Origin: Salinisphaera orenii subsp. orenii MK-B5
GTDB taxonomy: Bacteria > Pseudomonadota > Gammaproteobacteria > Nevskiales > Salinisphaeraceae
Assembly: GCF_003788635.1 (NCBI RefSeq)
Contig: NZ_AYKH01000040.1
Coordinates: 62,001-126,000 of the forward strand
Reading direction: 5' to 3'
Length of the DNA: 64,000 nt
Of the stretch, positions 44,236 to 54,336 are shown piece after piece. Made by a program: the position numbers and the translations under genes. Within the stretch, counting starts at the first letter, position 1, and each line of letters starts with the position of its first letter. The notes beneath the pieces were generated by a model. The model saw nothing but the letters and a program-made list of their open reading frames with translations, did no database searches and was not told where the DNA came from.

Positions 44236-45456
44236 TCAGGCGCGGCCGGCGCGAGCGAGCGCGGCGTTGACCAGCACGTCCGCGCCGATACGGGCGTGCT
44301 CGGCCTCGATGGATTCGGCCTCGTGGTGGCTCAGTCCGCCCGCACAGGGGATGAAAATCATCGCCGTGGGGCAGTGGCGCGCCAGGTGGAAGGCGTCGTG
44401 GCCGGCGCCGCTGATCATGTCCTGCCACCGGCAGTCCAGCGCCCGCGCGGCCTCGCGCACGTGGCCCACGCAGGTCTCGTCGAAGGGCAGGGCGGGGCTG
44501 CGCCAGTGCGGCTCGACGGCACAGTCCACGCCGCGGCGCTCGGCGACGGCCGCGAACCGCGCGCGCAGATCGTCGATGGCGGCGTCCACCACGGCGTCGT
44601 CGGGATGGCGCAGGTCGAGGGTGAAGCGCAGGTCGGCGGCGATGGTGTTGCGCGAGCCGTGCTCGACGTGGCACTCGCCCACGGTGGCCAGCAGACCGTC
44701 GGTCTCGGCCACGCGGCGCTCGATCGTCTGCGCGAGTTCGGCCGCGGCGAACAGCGCGTCGCGGCGCGCCGGCATGGGCGTGGTGCCGGCATGGCCGGCG
44801 CGCCCGGTGACCCGCACGTCCAGCCAGCGGATGGCCTGGCCGCCGGTGACCACGCCGATCTCGACGCCGTTGGCCTCGAGCACGGGGCCCTGCTCGATAT
44901 GGATTTCGAAGAAGGCGTCGAAGTCGCGTGCCAGCGGCGTGTCGCCGGCCGCGCCGACGGTGGCCAGGCTGTCGCCCAGGGTGACGCCCTCGGCGTCGGC
45001 GCGCGCCAGCGCCTCGGCCAGCGGCATCGCGCCGGTGAACGCGGACGAACCGAGCATCGCCGGCGTGAAGCGCGCGCCCTCCTCGTTGGTCCAGTTGGCG
45101 ATCTCCAGCGGCGCGCGGGTGGTGATGTCGTGTTCGTTGAGGGTGCGCACGGCCTCGAGCGCGGCCAGCACGCCGAGCACGCCGTCGAAGCGCCCGCCCC
45201 GCGGCTGGGTGTCGAGGTGGCTGCCGAGGACCACCGGCGGCACGGCTTCGGCCCCCGCGCGGCGGGCGAACTGGTTGCCGACGGCGTCGTGGTGGACGGC
45301 CAGCCCGGCCGCCTCGGCCCACTGCCCGAACAGCGCGCGCCCGGCGGCGTCCGCTTCGGTCAGCGCCAGCCGGCTGCTGCCGCCGTTGGCGGTGGCACCG
45401 ATCTCGGCCATGGCCATCAGGCTGTCCCACAGACGTGGGCCGTTGGTTGCGGGCAT
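44236..45456 (-). CDS. M20 family amidohydrolase, N-carbamoyl-amino acid or allantoate type
   Basis: The 406-residue dizinc enzyme has the metal and substrate motifs of the HyuC/AmaB/AllC group: LGSHLDTQPRGGRFDG, WTNEEGARF, HIEQGPVLE, GRAGHAGTTPM and SGAGHDAFH. These enzymes hydrolyse N-carbamoyl-amino acids, ureidopropionate or allantoate in the cytoplasm. It is the first gene of a three-gene operon with a symporter, which suggests uptake plus hydrolysis of one compound. The divergent LysR gene at 45648 is the probable regulator. Confidence 0.9.
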   Translation of the reverse strand: MPATNGPRLWDSLMAMAEIGATANGGSSRLALTEADAAGRALFGQWAEAAGLAVHHDAVGNQFARRAGAEAVPPVVLGSHLDTQPRGGRFDGVLGVLAALEAVRTLNEHDITTRAPLEIANWTNEEGARFTPAMLGSSAFTGAMPLAEALARADAEGVTLGDSLATVGAAGDTPLARDFDAFFEIHIEQGPVLEANGVEIGVVTGGQAIRWLDVRVTGRAGHAGTTPMPARRDALFAAAELAQTIERRVAETDGLLATVGECHVEHGSRNTIAADLRFTLDLRHPDDAVVDAAIDDLRARFAAVAERRGVDCAVEPHWRSPALPFDETCVGHVREAARALDCRWQDMISGAGHDAFHLARHCPTAMIFIPCAGGLSHHEAESIEAEHARIGADVLVNAALARAGRA

Positions 45457-45597
45457 CTGGACTCCCGGTGCGGCGCGGACATCGCGCGGATCGCTGTCTC
45501 GGGGCGGCCGCCGGGCGCTCGGCCCGCGGCGATCCCGTTCCCCTGTCTCAATCTAGCGACAGGCAGGCAGGATCAGTCAAAGCATGTAATATTATCT

Positions 45598-45622
45598 TGA
45601 TGATTAGCGGGGGTAATAATCA
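45598..45622. promoter_or_regulatory. Inverted repeat operator candidate for the LysR gene/amidohydrolase operon
   Basis: TGATGATTA and TAATAATCA (8 of 9 match as an inverted repeat) flank seven bases, 26 bases before the LysR start. TAATATTA lies just upstream at 45588-45595. The A+T-rich cluster in a G+C-rich spacer between divergent genes fits an autoregulated LysR operator. Confidence 0.55.
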
Positions 45623-45647
45623 TGGTTTGCCCGCAGCGTGACGCCGT

Positions 45648-46619
45648 ATGAGCGACCGGCGGCACGACGCTGACGGTTCCGGCCCCGGATCCGGGCACGG
45701 TCGGCGGGCGCTGGCTGCGCGGTTGGACTGGAATCTGATCCGCACCTATGTCGTCGTCGCGCAGGAGCTCAATATCAGCCGGGCCGCCGAGCGGCTGTTC
45801 GTCACCCAGCCGGCGGTCAGCCAGGCCATCAAGCGGCTGCAGGGCCAGCTCGGTTACACGCTGATCCGGCGCCGCGGCCCGCGCATCTCGCTGACCGCGG
45901 CCGGCGAGGAGGTCTATCGGATCGCCGGCGGCGTGTTCGCCGACGTCTCCAGCCTGGAGATGCCGGCCGGCGGCGCGGCCGAGCAGATCGTCGGTCGGAT
46001 CAAGCTGCTCAGCGTCAGCCGCGTGCATTCCGCGCGCTACGATCGGTTTCTCGCCGAGTTCCACCGTCGGCACCCGCGCGTCGAGCTGGAGATCGAGGTC
46101 ATGCGCGGGCACGATCTGCTGGTGGCGCTGCGCCAGAACACCGCCTCGTTCGGCATCGGTCTGTGCCGCGTGCCCACGCGGCTGATCGAGCGGCGGCTGA
46201 TCATCCCCCAGCGCTATGCGCTGTTCTGCGGCCGGCCGCACTCGCTCTACTCGCAGGCGCAGGTCGATGTCGAGACTCTGCTGCACGAGGATCTGGTGAC
46301 CTTCACCGGCGATCAGCTCGGCGACACGCTCTCGCCGCTGACCCTGTTTCGCGAGAACCACGGTTTTCAGGGCCGGCTGGCGGCCTCGTCGTCGAATCTG
46401 GAGGAGGTCTGTCGGCTGATCCGCTGCGGCTACGGCATCGGTTTTCTGCCGGAGGACGCGTTCCGGCGCGAGGTGGAGGTCGGTGACCTGCGCCGGCTGC
46501 CGCCCGCCGAAGGCCTGGCGGATGTCGACATCCATCTGCTCTGGAACAGCGAGCGGCCGCTGCGACCGGCCGAGGTGGTCTTCCGCGACGAGCTGCTGGC
46601 CGCCTTTTCGGGTGCCTGA
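45648..46619 (+). CDS. LysR family transcriptional regulator
   Basis: The 323-residue protein has a hydrophilic Gly/Ser-rich N-terminal extension of 25 residues. The LysR winged helix follows (about 28-86, RLFVTQPAVSQAIKRLQGQL), then the effector domain. It diverges from the amidohydrolase-symporter operon, with an inverted repeat in the shared spacer, and so probably controls that operon in response to its substrate. Confidence 0.9.
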   Translation: MSDRRHDADGSGPGSGHGRRALAARLDWNLIRTYVVVAQELNISRAAERLFVTQPAVSQAIKRLQGQLGYTLIRRRGPRISLTAAGEEVYRIAGGVFADVSSLEMPAGGAAEQIVGRIKLLSVSRVHSARYDRFLAEFHRRHPRVELEIEVMRGHDLLVALRQNTASFGIGLCRVPTRLIERRLIIPQRYALFCGRPHSLYSQAQVDVETLLHEDLVTFTGDQLGDTLSPLTLFRENHGFQGRLAASSSNLEEVCRLIRCGYGIGFLPEDAFRREVEVGDLRRLPPAEGLADVDIHLLWNSERPLRPAEVVFRDELLAAFSGA

Positions 46620-46637
46620 ACCGGGCCCGGCCCGTGC

Positions 46638-46988
46638 CTATTCGCGCGCCGCCGCACACTCCAGACAACGCAGCGTGGTGGGGTCGTGCCACAGGCGCGC
46701 GTTGCCGATGGGCTCGTCGCAGTCGATGCAGAGGCCGAAGTCCGGACTGTCCAGACGCCGGCGCGTGGCGGCGATGCGCTGCAGCGTCTGCTGGGCGCGA
46801 TTGCGCGCAGCCCGGCTCATGGCCTGGGCCTGCATGGCGTCCATCCGCGACAGCCGGCCCTGGCGCGTCTGGTCGAGCTCCACGGCGTCGTCCGCGTTGG
46901 CGCTGTCGTCGAGATAGCGCCGTGTCTCCGCCTCGAGTTCGTCCAGTCGGGCGGCCAGGCGTTCGGGAGTCGGTGGGGTTTCGCTCAT
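46638..46988 (-). CDS. DksA/TraR-type zinc finger protein
   Basis: The 116-residue protein has a helical N-terminal coiled coil (about 8-80) and a C4 zinc finger: Cys87, Cys90, Cys108 and Cys111, with CIDCDEPIGNARLW. This is the small DksA-related form. Such proteins bind RNA polymerase through the secondary channel and tune transcription under stress. DksA's catalytic DxxDxA tip is not conserved, so the activity may differ. It converges with the LysR gene. Confidence 0.82.
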   Translation of the reverse strand: MSETPPTPERLAARLDELEAETRRYLDDSANADDAVELDQTRQGRLSRMDAMQAQAMSRAARNRAQQTLQRIAATRRRLDSPDFGLCIDCDEPIGNARLWHDPTTLRCLECAAARE

Positions 46989-47099
46989 GCGCACAGGGTG
47001 ACGCACTTCGCAGGCCCGACAAAGTCCTGTCGTCGCGCGGGGCGGCGGCGAGCCGGCCGCTGCGCTAGGCTCGATGCATCGCCGAACAACGGGTACGGG

Positions 47100-47690
47100 A
47101 TGATGGGTGGAATCGCTCGATCGGGGCGGATAGTCGTGCTGGCCGCGGCGGTGCTGGCGAGCGTGTTCGGCGCCGGTACGGCGGCCGCCGCCGATGCGGC
47201 CGGACTCTGGCGCGGGCTCGCGGCCGGCGAGACGGTCGCGCTCATGCGTCACGCCAGCGCGCCGGGTCTGGGGGACCCGGCGAACTTCGCGCTCGACGAC
47301 TGCGACACCCAGCGCAACCTGTCCGCCGCCGGCCGCGCCGAGGCTCGCGCGATCGGCGCGCGCCTGCGCGATCACGGCATCGACCACGCGGTGGTGCGTT
47401 CCAGCCGCTGGTGCCGCTGTCTGGACACCGCGCGGCTGCTGGACGTGGGCGAGGTCGTGCCCACGCCGGCGCTCGATTCCTTCTTCGAGGATCGCGAGGC
47501 CGGTCCGGGGCAGACTCGGACCGTGCGCCGGCTGCTGGCCGATGACGCCAGCGGTCGCCCGCGCGTACTGGTCACCCATCAGGTCAACATCACCGCGCTG
47601 ACCGACGTGTTCCCGGCCTCCGGCGAGATCGTGGTGGTGCGTCCCGGGCCCGAGGGCCTGGCGGTGGTGGGGCGGATCGCGCCGCCCTAG
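47100..47690 (+). CDS. Exported histidine phosphatase family protein
   Basis: The 196-residue protein has a signal peptide (about 1-31) and a phosphoglycerate-mutase-like fold with ALMRHASAPG (Arg50, His51) and the second catalytic His in LVTHQVNITAL. It would hydrolyse a phosphate monoester in the periplasm. The family is close to SixA/Ais-like small histidine phosphatases. Substrate is not known. The start is the first of two adjacent ATGs. Confidence 0.82.
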   Translation: MMGGIARSGRIVVLAAAVLASVFGAGTAAAADAAGLWRGLAAGETVALMRHASAPGLGDPANFALDDCDTQRNLSAAGRAEARAIGARLRDHGIDHAVVRSSRWCRCLDTARLLDVGEVVPTPALDSFFEDREAGPGQTRTVRRLLADDASGRPRVLVTHQVNITALTDVFPASGEIVVVRPGPEGLAVVGRIAPP

Positions 47691-47775
47691 CGGAGGGCCG
47701 GCCGCGCGGCCGTTCGAGCGGCGCGATGCAGTCGGCGCTGGCGGCCGGCGCGGCGCGTGAGGGCCGCTAACGTCG

Positions 47776-49218
47776 CTACAGGCGGCTGCGCTGTCTGTCG
47801 CTCCAGGCCTTGAGGTCGAGCAGCAGCTGCAGGCGCTTGGGCTCGCCCTGCACGCGTTCCATCAGCCCGGCGATCACCTCGTCGTACTCGTCCAGCGTCA
47901 GGCCGCCTTCGGGCGCGAATTCGAGGCGTTTGGACAGCCAGCGATGCCAGTCGTCGCGTTCGGCCTCGGCGAGCGTGTCCGGATAGTGGCGGGCGCGGTA
48001 GCGGAACAGCAGCTCGTTGAGACGGTTGTCGGCGAAGACGATCCCGCCTTCGGCCAGTTCAGCGGCATCGGTGTGGCGGACCCGTTCGGCGAGCTTGCGG
48101 TCGGCGTCGCCCACGAAGCCGTCGTAGAGTGCGGCGTCGGCGTCGCCTTCGGGCTCGAAGGTCTGGGCGTCGAACACCGCGGCGGCCTTGGCCTCGACTT
48201 CGGCCAGCCGGTCGTGGATCGCCTTCCAGTGGCGCCGGCAGCGGGCGATGTCCAGATGCAGCCGTTCGGCCTCGGCCTCGCGCATCATCTCGAACGGGGC
48301 GAGCACCGGGCATTTGTTCAGATGCACGCCCTTGAGGGCCACCCGCGGTGCGTCCTCGGGCAGATCGGCGGCGGGGGTGAAGATGCGCTCGTGGATCTCG
48401 TCCGGCGAGAGCTCCAGCAGCGGCGCCGGGTCGACGCGCAGATCGTAGACGATGATGCAGTTCTTGTTGGACGGATGCGGGGCGATCGGCATCACCGGCG
48501 ACAGGCAGCCGTTGCTCGCCGGGAATTTGGACGAGACGTGCAGCGCCGGCTTGCGGGTTTCCATATCCAGCAGCCGGCGCGCGCTGTGCTTGTCGCGATT
48601 GGCGAGGACGTAGTCGAACAGCTTCGGCTGTCTGTCGCGGATCAGCCGCGCCAGGTCGATGGTGGCGTGGACGTCGGACAGGGCGTCGTGGGCGCGTTCC
48701 TGGGCGAGCTGGTTGGCCGCGGCCAGGTCCTCCAGCCGGAAACTCGGGGCGCCGTCCTCGCGCTGCGGCCATTCGATGCCGTCGGGGCGCAGGGCGTAGG
48801 TCAGGCGCACCATGTTGATGATGTCCCAGCGCGAGCAGTCGTTCTGCCACTCGCGGGCGTACGGATCGAAGAAGTTGCGCCAGAGCGTGTGCCGGGTGAC
48901 TTCGTCGTCGAAGGCCAGGTTGTTGTAGCCGACGCTGCAGGTGCCGGGCACGGCCATCTCGGCGACGATGGTCTCGATGAACTCGGGCTCGGGCACGCCC
49001 CGCTCGAGCGCGATCTGGGGCGTGATGCCGGTGATCAGCGTCGCTTCGGGATGGCCGAGCGTGTCGGCCGTGGGCTGACAGTAGAGCACCAGCGGCTCGC
49101 CGATGACGTTGAAGTCGGCGTCGGTGCGGATGCCGGCGAACTGGGCGGGCCGGTCGCGCCGCGGATCCGCGCCGAAGGTCTCGTAGTCGTGCCAGAAGAA
49201 AGTGGGCGTCCCGCTCAC
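47776..49218 (-). CDS. sbcB: Exodeoxyribonuclease I
   Basis: The 480-residue protein is the 3'-5' single-strand DNA exonuclease of the DnaQ fold. Metal ligands Asp11 and Glu13 are in HDYETFG. VGYNNLAFDDEVTRH, RAHDALSDVHATI and the SH3-like and C-terminal helical domains match SbcB in order and length. It acts in mismatch repair and recombination. Its ATG overlaps the yheS stop by four bases (ATGA), so it is the second gene of that operon. Confidence 0.95.
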   Translation of the reverse strand: MSGTPTFFWHDYETFGADPRRDRPAQFAGIRTDADFNVIGEPLVLYCQPTADTLGHPEATLITGITPQIALERGVPEPEFIETIVAEMAVPGTCSVGYNNLAFDDEVTRHTLWRNFFDPYAREWQNDCSRWDIINMVRLTYALRPDGIEWPQREDGAPSFRLEDLAAANQLAQERAHDALSDVHATIDLARLIRDRQPKLFDYVLANRDKHSARRLLDMETRKPALHVSSKFPASNGCLSPVMPIAPHPSNKNCIIVYDLRVDPAPLLELSPDEIHERIFTPAADLPEDAPRVALKGVHLNKCPVLAPFEMMREAEAERLHLDIARCRRHWKAIHDRLAEVEAKAAAVFDAQTFEPEGDADAALYDGFVGDADRKLAERVRHTDAAELAEGGIVFADNRLNELLFRYRARHYPDTLAEAERDDWHRWLSKRLEFAPEGGLTLDEYDEVIAGLMERVQGEPKRLQLLLDLKAWSDRQRSRL

Positions 49219-51137
49219 GAGGCCAGGCTCGCGTCGTCGTCGCGCCGTTCAGTCTCCAGCGCCTCGGCGTTTTCCATCCACTGCGCCTCGGCGGCCTCCA
49301 GCTGCTTGCGCAGCCGGCCCTGTTCCTGCGACAGCCGCGCGGCCTCGGTGCGGCTGGAGTAGACGCTGGGTTTGGCCAGTTCCTTGTCCAGGGCGGCGAG
49401 TTTCTCCTCGAGCGTGCTCATCTCGCGCTCGGCCTGTTTCATGGCGTTGCGCATCGGTTTCTCGCGGCTGCGCTGGGCGGCGGCGTCGCGCCGGCTGCGG
49501 CCGCTGTCGCTACTACCACTGCCGGCCTTGCCCGCCGCCGCCGGAGCGGTCTCGCCCTCGGTGTTGCTGCGCTGGTTGACCAGCCACTTGGCGTACTCGT
49601 TCAGGTCGCCGTCGAAGGGCGCCATGTGGCCGTCGTCCACGCGCCAGAGCTGCTCGCAGGTGGCGTCGATGAGATGGCGGTCGTGGGCGACCAGCACCAC
49701 CGCGCCGTCATAGTTCTGCAGCGCGATTTCCAGCGCGTGGCGCATGTCCAGGTCGAGATGGTTGGTCGGTTCGTCGAGCAGCAGCAGGTTGGGCTTTTCG
49801 TGCACCACCAGCGCCAGGGCCAGGCGCGCCTTCTCGCCGCCGGAGAACGGGCCGATGGGGTCCAGCGCCTTGTCGCCGCGGAAGTCGAAGCCGCCGAGGA
49901 AGTCGCGGATGTGCTGCTCGCTGGCCTTCGGGTCGGCGCGCTGCAGGTGGGTGGCCGCGCTCGCCGCGTCGTCGAGCTGTTCGAGCTGATGCTGGGCGAA
50001 GTAGCCGATGTTGAGATAACGGTCGAGCTGGACCTCGCCGGCCATGGGCGCCAGTTCGCCGGCCAGCATCTTCATCACGGTCGATTTGCCGGCGCCGTTG
50101 CGTCCGAGTACGGCGATGCGGTCGCCCGGCACGATGCGCAGCTTGATGCCGGCCACCAGCGGCGTGTCGTCGTAGCCGATGGCGGCGTTGTCGACGCGTA
50201 CGAGCGTTTCCGGCAGCCGGTCGGGTGTCAGGAAACGAAACGAGAACGGCGTGTCCCAGTGCGCGGCCTCGACGGTCTCCATGCGTTCGATCTGCTTGAG
50301 CTTGCTCTGCGCCTGGCGGGCCTTGGTGGCCTTGGCGCGGAAGCGATCGACAAACGCCTGCAGTTCGGCCACGCGCTTCTGCTGGGCCTCGAAGGCGGCC
50401 TGCTGCTGCAGCTTGGCCTCGGCGCGCATCTTCTCGAAGGCGGAGTAGTTGCCGTTGTAGAGGGTCGCGCGGCCGTGCTCCAGATGCAGCGTGTGGCTGG
50501 TGACGCCGTCGAGGAAGTCGCGATCGTGCGAGATGATCAGCAGCGTCGCCGGGTGCGAGGCGAGATAGCCCTGCAGCCAGAGCACGGCGTCCAGATCGAG
50601 GTGGTTCGTCGGCTCGTCCAGCAGCAGCACGTCGCAGCGGCGCATGAGCGCGGCGGCAAGGTTCAGGCGCATGCGCCAGCCGCCGGAGAAGGCGTCGATG
50701 GGCGCGCCGTGGGTCTCCGGCGAAAAGCCCAGTCCATGCAGCAGGCGGGCGGCGCGGGCGTGGGCCGCGTAGCCGTCGATCTCGGCCATGCGGCCGTGCA
50801 GCTCGGCCAGGGCGAGGCCGTCGCCCTCGGCCTCGGCGGCTTCGAGCCGGCTCTGGATGGCGCGCAGCTCGGTGTCGCCGTCGAGCACGAAATCGAGCGC
50901 GGCCTGGCGGCCGGCCGGAGCTTCCTGGCGGACGGTGGCGATGTCCAGATTGGCCGGCACGTCGACATCGCCGGTATCGGGCGACAGCTCGCCGAGCAGG
51001 AGTGCGAACAGGCTGGACTTGCCGGTGCCGTTGCGGCCGACGATGCCCATGCGCTGGCCGGCGGGGATGCGCAGGTCGAGCCCTTCGATCAGCTTTTCCG
51101 TGCCACGCCGCAGCGTGACCTGTCTGAGACTAATCAT
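49215..51137 (-). CDS. yheS: ABC-F ATPase, YheS-type
   Basis: The 640-residue soluble protein has two ABC domains. Walker A motifs are GRNGTGKSS (34-42) and GRNGAGKST. Signature motifs are FSGGWRMRL and FSGGEKARL, and LLLDEPTNHLDLD occurs in both. The linker has ERVAELQAFVDRFRAKATKA-like ABC-F helices, and the C-terminal coiled coil is long. ABC-F proteins bind the ribosomal E-site and relieve stalled translation. Length and blocks match E. coli YheS. Confidence 0.92.
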   Translation of the reverse strand: MISLRQVTLRRGTEKLIEGLDLRIPAGQRMGIVGRNGTGKSSLFALLLGELSPDTGDVDVPANLDIATVRQEAPAGRQAALDFVLDGDTELRAIQSRLEAAEAEGDGLALAELHGRMAEIDGYAAHARAARLLHGLGFSPETHGAPIDAFSGGWRMRLNLAAALMRRCDVLLLDEPTNHLDLDAVLWLQGYLASHPATLLIISHDRDFLDGVTSHTLHLEHGRATLYNGNYSAFEKMRAEAKLQQQAAFEAQQKRVAELQAFVDRFRAKATKARQAQSKLKQIERMETVEAAHWDTPFSFRFLTPDRLPETLVRVDNAAIGYDDTPLVAGIKLRIVPGDRIAVLGRNGAGKSTVMKMLAGELAPMAGEVQLDRYLNIGYFAQHQLEQLDDAASAATHLQRADPKASEQHIRDFLGGFDFRGDKALDPIGPFSGGEKARLALALVVHEKPNLLLLDEPTNHLDLDMRHALEIALQNYDGAVVLVAHDRHLIDATCEQLWRVDDGHMAPFDGDLNEYAKWLVNQRSNTEGETAPAAAGKAGSGSSDSGRSRRDAAAQRSREKPMRNAMKQAEREMSTLEEKLAALDKELAKPSVYSSRTEAARLSQEQGRLRKQLEAAEAQWMENAEALETERRDDDASLAS

Positions 51138-51403
51138 GGTGTCTATTGTAAATCAGCTACCGGGACCGATCGCGGCCGGCCCCGGTTGAATGGGGCGGCG
51201 AGGCCTTTCGGCATCGACGCCGAACGTCGCGTTGTCGACCGGCGTGTCGGGCCGTGGCCCGTCTGTCGGCCGTTGTGGCCCCCGAGACGCAGGATCGCGG
51301 CGCGTGCGGTCCGCTCGTCGCCTGCCCGGCCGCGTGCCGGGTTGCCGGATGCCGCACCGGCGCAGGCCGGCGGGCGCGATGCACCCACCGGCCTCGGCGC
51401 CCG

Positions 51404-52726
51404 TCAGGAGCCGGCGCCGCCGCCCGAACGGTTGCCGCTGCGGTTGTTGCGGCCGCCGCGCTTGCGTCGCCGCTGGGCACCGCGGTTCCCGGGGTTGGCG
51501 TTGCCGGGAGCGCCGCCGCCGCGTTTGGGCGTGCGATTGCCGCCGTCGTTGTTCTGACGGCGCGGCGGGCGCTCGTCGGCCTCGTCCTCGGTCTCCGTCG
51601 CGCGCAGGTCCACGCCTTCGACGGTCATGCGCTCGATGGGATTGCCGATGAGCTTCTCGATGCCCTTGAGCAGCTTGCGCTCGTCGGGGCCGACCAGTGA
51701 CACCGCGGCGCCGTCGGAGCCGGCGCGGCCGGTGCGGCCGATGCGGTGGACATAGTCCTCGGGCACGTTGGGCAGCTCGTAGTTGACCACATGCGGCAGC
51801 ATCTCGATGTCGATGCCGCGGGCGGCGATGTCGGTGGCCACGAGCACCCGAACGGTGCCCTTCTTGAAGCCGTCCAGCGCCTTGGTGCGCGCGTTCTGGC
51901 TCTTATTGCCGTGCAGCGCGGCGGCGGTCAGGCCGTCGGTCTCGAGCTGCTTGCTCAGGCGGTTGGCGCCGTGCTTGGTGCGCGTGAACACCAGCACCTG
52001 CGACCAGTCGCCGTCGCGGATCAGATGCGACAGCACCGCGCGCTTGCGCGGCTTCTCGACCATCACCGCCTTCTGGACGATGCGCTCGGCGGCGGCGTTG
52101 CTGCGCGGGGCGACGTCGATCTCGGCCGGCTTGTCGAGCAGGCCGGCGGCGAGCTTGCGGATCTCCTTGGAGAAGGTCGCCGAGAACAGCAGGTTCTGGC
52201 GCTTGGCCGGCAGATACTTCAGCACGCGCTTGATGTCGTGGATGAAGCCCATGTCCAGCATGCGGTCGGCCTCGTCGAGCACCAGCGTCTGGATGTCGGA
52301 CAGGTCGGCGTTGCCGTTGTTGAGGTGGTCGAGCAGACGGCCGGGCGTGGCGACGACGATGTCCACGCCCTTGTTCAGGGTGGAGATCTGCGGCTGATAG
52401 CCGACGCCGCCGAAGATGACGGTGCTGCGGATCGGGCTCGAGCGGCCGTAGGTCTTGACCGATTCGTTGACCTGGGCGGCCAGCTCGCGCGTGGGCGTGA
52501 GCACGAGCACCCGCGGCTTTTTCTGATGCGTGTCGCCGAGCCGGTGAAGCAGCGGCAGCGTGAAGGCAGCGGTCTTGCCGGTGCCGGTCTGGGCGGCGGC
52601 GAGCAGGTCGCCGCCGGCGAGCACGGCCGGAATGGCGCGCTCCTGAATGGGGGTGGGCGTGTCATAGCCGGCGGCGGCGACCGCCTCGAGAAGCGACGGC
52701 GCCAGGCCGAGTTGAGCGAAGGACAT
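51404..52726 (-). CDS. rhlE: DEAD-box RNA helicase, RhlE-like
   Basis: The 440-residue helicase has the Q motif ([11 protein letters not shown]), Walker [33 protein letters not shown] and HRIGRTGR. A basic Gly/Arg/Asn-rich tail of about 50 residues follows ([15 protein letters not shown] end), as in RhlE. It unwinds short RNA duplexes in ribosome assembly and cold adaptation. The ATG at 52726 follows CAGGAA. It is monocistronic. Confidence 0.93.
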   Translation of the reverse strand: MSFAQLGLAPSLLEAVAAAGYDTPTPIQERAIPAVLAGGDLLAAAQTGTGKTAAFTLPLLHRLGDTHQKKPRVLVLTPTRELAAQVNESVKTYGRSSPIRSTVIFGGVGYQPQISTLNKGVDIVVATPGRLLDHLNNGNADLSDIQTLVLDEADRMLDMGFIHDIKRVLKYLPAKRQNLLFSATFSKEIRKLAAGLLDKPAEIDVAPRSNAAAERIVQKAVMVEKPRKRAVLSHLIRDGDWSQVLVFTRTKHGANRLSKQLETDGLTAAALHGNKSQNARTKALDGFKKGTVRVLVATDIAARGIDIEMLPHVVNYELPNVPEDYVHRIGRTGRAGSDGAAVSLVGPDERKLLKGIEKLIGNPIERMTVEGVDLRATETEDEADERPPRRQNNDGGNRTPKRGGGAPGNANPGNRGAQRRRKRGGRNNRSGNRSGGGAGS

Positions 52727-53028
52727 GGGGGTTCCTGTTTGGCTGCGGCGAGATTCAAGGTCACGACACCGGCTGCCGCATGGCATGATGACGTGAGATT
52801 CGCAGCCGTTCGCGCAAGTCGACAGTGCTGCGGCGGCCACACCCCGAGCGGGTCAGACACGCCGTCCGGACGGACGGGTGGTAAAGGCCGGCCGCAAAGT
52901 ATACCGGTCACGGCGGCGAACCGATAGGGTGCGCGAACCAATCCAGGCGAGATCTGTCACAGACGCTCGGCCAGGGGACCGTCGCCGCGGCCCCCGCGCC
53001 GCTCGATGCCTCCAGGCGATACACGACT
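52727..53028. other. Divergent intergenic region of about 300 bases
   Basis: This separates rhlE from the CNNM gene. It must hold both promoters. GCCGTCCGGACGGACGG near 52860-52880 can fold on itself. No coding sequence is supported. Confidence 0.5.
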
Positions 53029-54117
53029 ATGGCACTGCTTTTCTTCTATCTCTTTCTGGCACTGGGTGTGTCGTTCCTGTGCTCCATCCTGGAGGCGGTC
53101 CTGCTGTCGATCACGCCGTCCTATATCAGTCTGATGGAGAACAAGGGCGGCCAGGCCGGCGCGCGCCTCAAGCGCCTGAAGGACGACGTCGACCGGCCGC
53201 TGTCGGCGCTGCTCAGCCTCAACACCATCGCGCACACGGTCGGCGCCGCCGGCGTCGGCGCCCAGACCCAGGTGGTGTTCGGCAACCAGTACGTGGCCGT
53301 GGCCTCGGCGGTCGTGACGCTGCTGATCCTGGTGCTCTCCGAGATCATCCCCAAGACCCTGGGGGCGACCTACTGGCGCGGGCTGGCCCCGTGGGCGGCG
53401 GTGATTCTGCGCGGCATGGTCATCATGCTCTATCCGCTGGTGGTGATGTCGATGGGCATCACCCGCCTGCTCACGCCCAACGAGAAGGAGCCGAGCATCA
53501 GCCGCGACGAGTTCCAGGCGATGGCCGAGCAGGGCGAGGCCGACGGCGTGTTCGCCGATCAGGAGTCCGAGATCCTGCGCAATCTGCTGCAGGCCGACTC
53601 GCTGCGGGTCAAGGATGTGCTCACGCCACGGGTCGTGGTGATCGCGTTCAAGGACAATGCCACCGTCACCGAGGTGCTGGACACGCTCGGCGAGCGGCGC
53701 ATCTCGCGGCTGCCGGTGTTCTCCGACGAAACCGAGGACATCACCGGCTTCGTGCTGCTGTCGGACGTGCTCATCGAGATCGCCCGCGACCGCCACGACA
53801 CGCCGCTGTCGACCCTTCGGCGCGATGTGCTGGTCGTGCCCGAGTCGCTGTCGCTGTTCGGGCTGTTCCGGAATCTGCTCACGCGTCAGCAGCAGCTGTC
53901 CGTGGTCGTGGACGAATACGGTGGCATCGTCGGTGTGGCGACCATGGAGGACATCGTCGAGACCATGCTCGGCATGGAGATCATGGACGAGGGCGACGCG
54001 GTCGAGGACATGCGTGTCATGGCGCGCCAGCGCTGGCTGCGGCGCGCCCGCCGGCTGGGCATCGTCAGCGAGGACGACGAGCGCGTCGAACAGGCCGCGG
54101 CGCAGCCGCCGGCCTGA
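53029..54117 (+). CDS. CNNM/HlyC-CorC family membrane protein lacking the CorC_HlyC tail
   Basis: The 362-residue protein has a DUF21/CNNM transmembrane domain (about 1-150) and a CBS pair (about 185-305; LTPRVVVIAFKDNATVTEVL and VVDEYGGIVGVATMEDIVE). Homologues of about 430 residues have an additional C-terminal transporter-associated domain. Here only about 55 basic residues follow. The family is tied to Mg2+ or Co2+ handling. Short forms occur naturally, so this need not be a truncation. Confidence 0.85.
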   Translation: MALLFFYLFLALGVSFLCSILEAVLLSITPSYISLMENKGGQAGARLKRLKDDVDRPLSALLSLNTIAHTVGAAGVGAQTQVVFGNQYVAVASAVVTLLILVLSEIIPKTLGATYWRGLAPWAAVILRGMVIMLYPLVVMSMGITRLLTPNEKEPSISRDEFQAMAEQGEADGVFADQESEILRNLLQADSLRVKDVLTPRVVVIAFKDNATVTEVLDTLGERRISRLPVFSDETEDITGFVLLSDVLIEIARDRHDTPLSTLRRDVLVVPESLSLFGLFRNLLTRQQQLSVVVDEYGGIVGVATMEDIVETMLGMEIMDEGDAVEDMRVMARQRWLRRARRLGIVSEDDERVEQAAAQPPA

Positions 54118-54336
54118 GCCGTCGGCGGCCGCGGTCGAGCGATTCCGCCCGCTCCCGCGCGGGGAATGGAATTCACGGGACGGTCCGCTACGTGCTGTCG
54201 CGACGCGGCCGCGCCGGTGATCGATCCGTCCCGCGTGCGGCCGGCCGCATACGAGTGGCCCGGCATGTCGTCCGCGATCGCGGACCTGATAGATTGATGC
54301 GTCCGCCCGGCCGTCGATACCACCGCGAGGCCCGCC

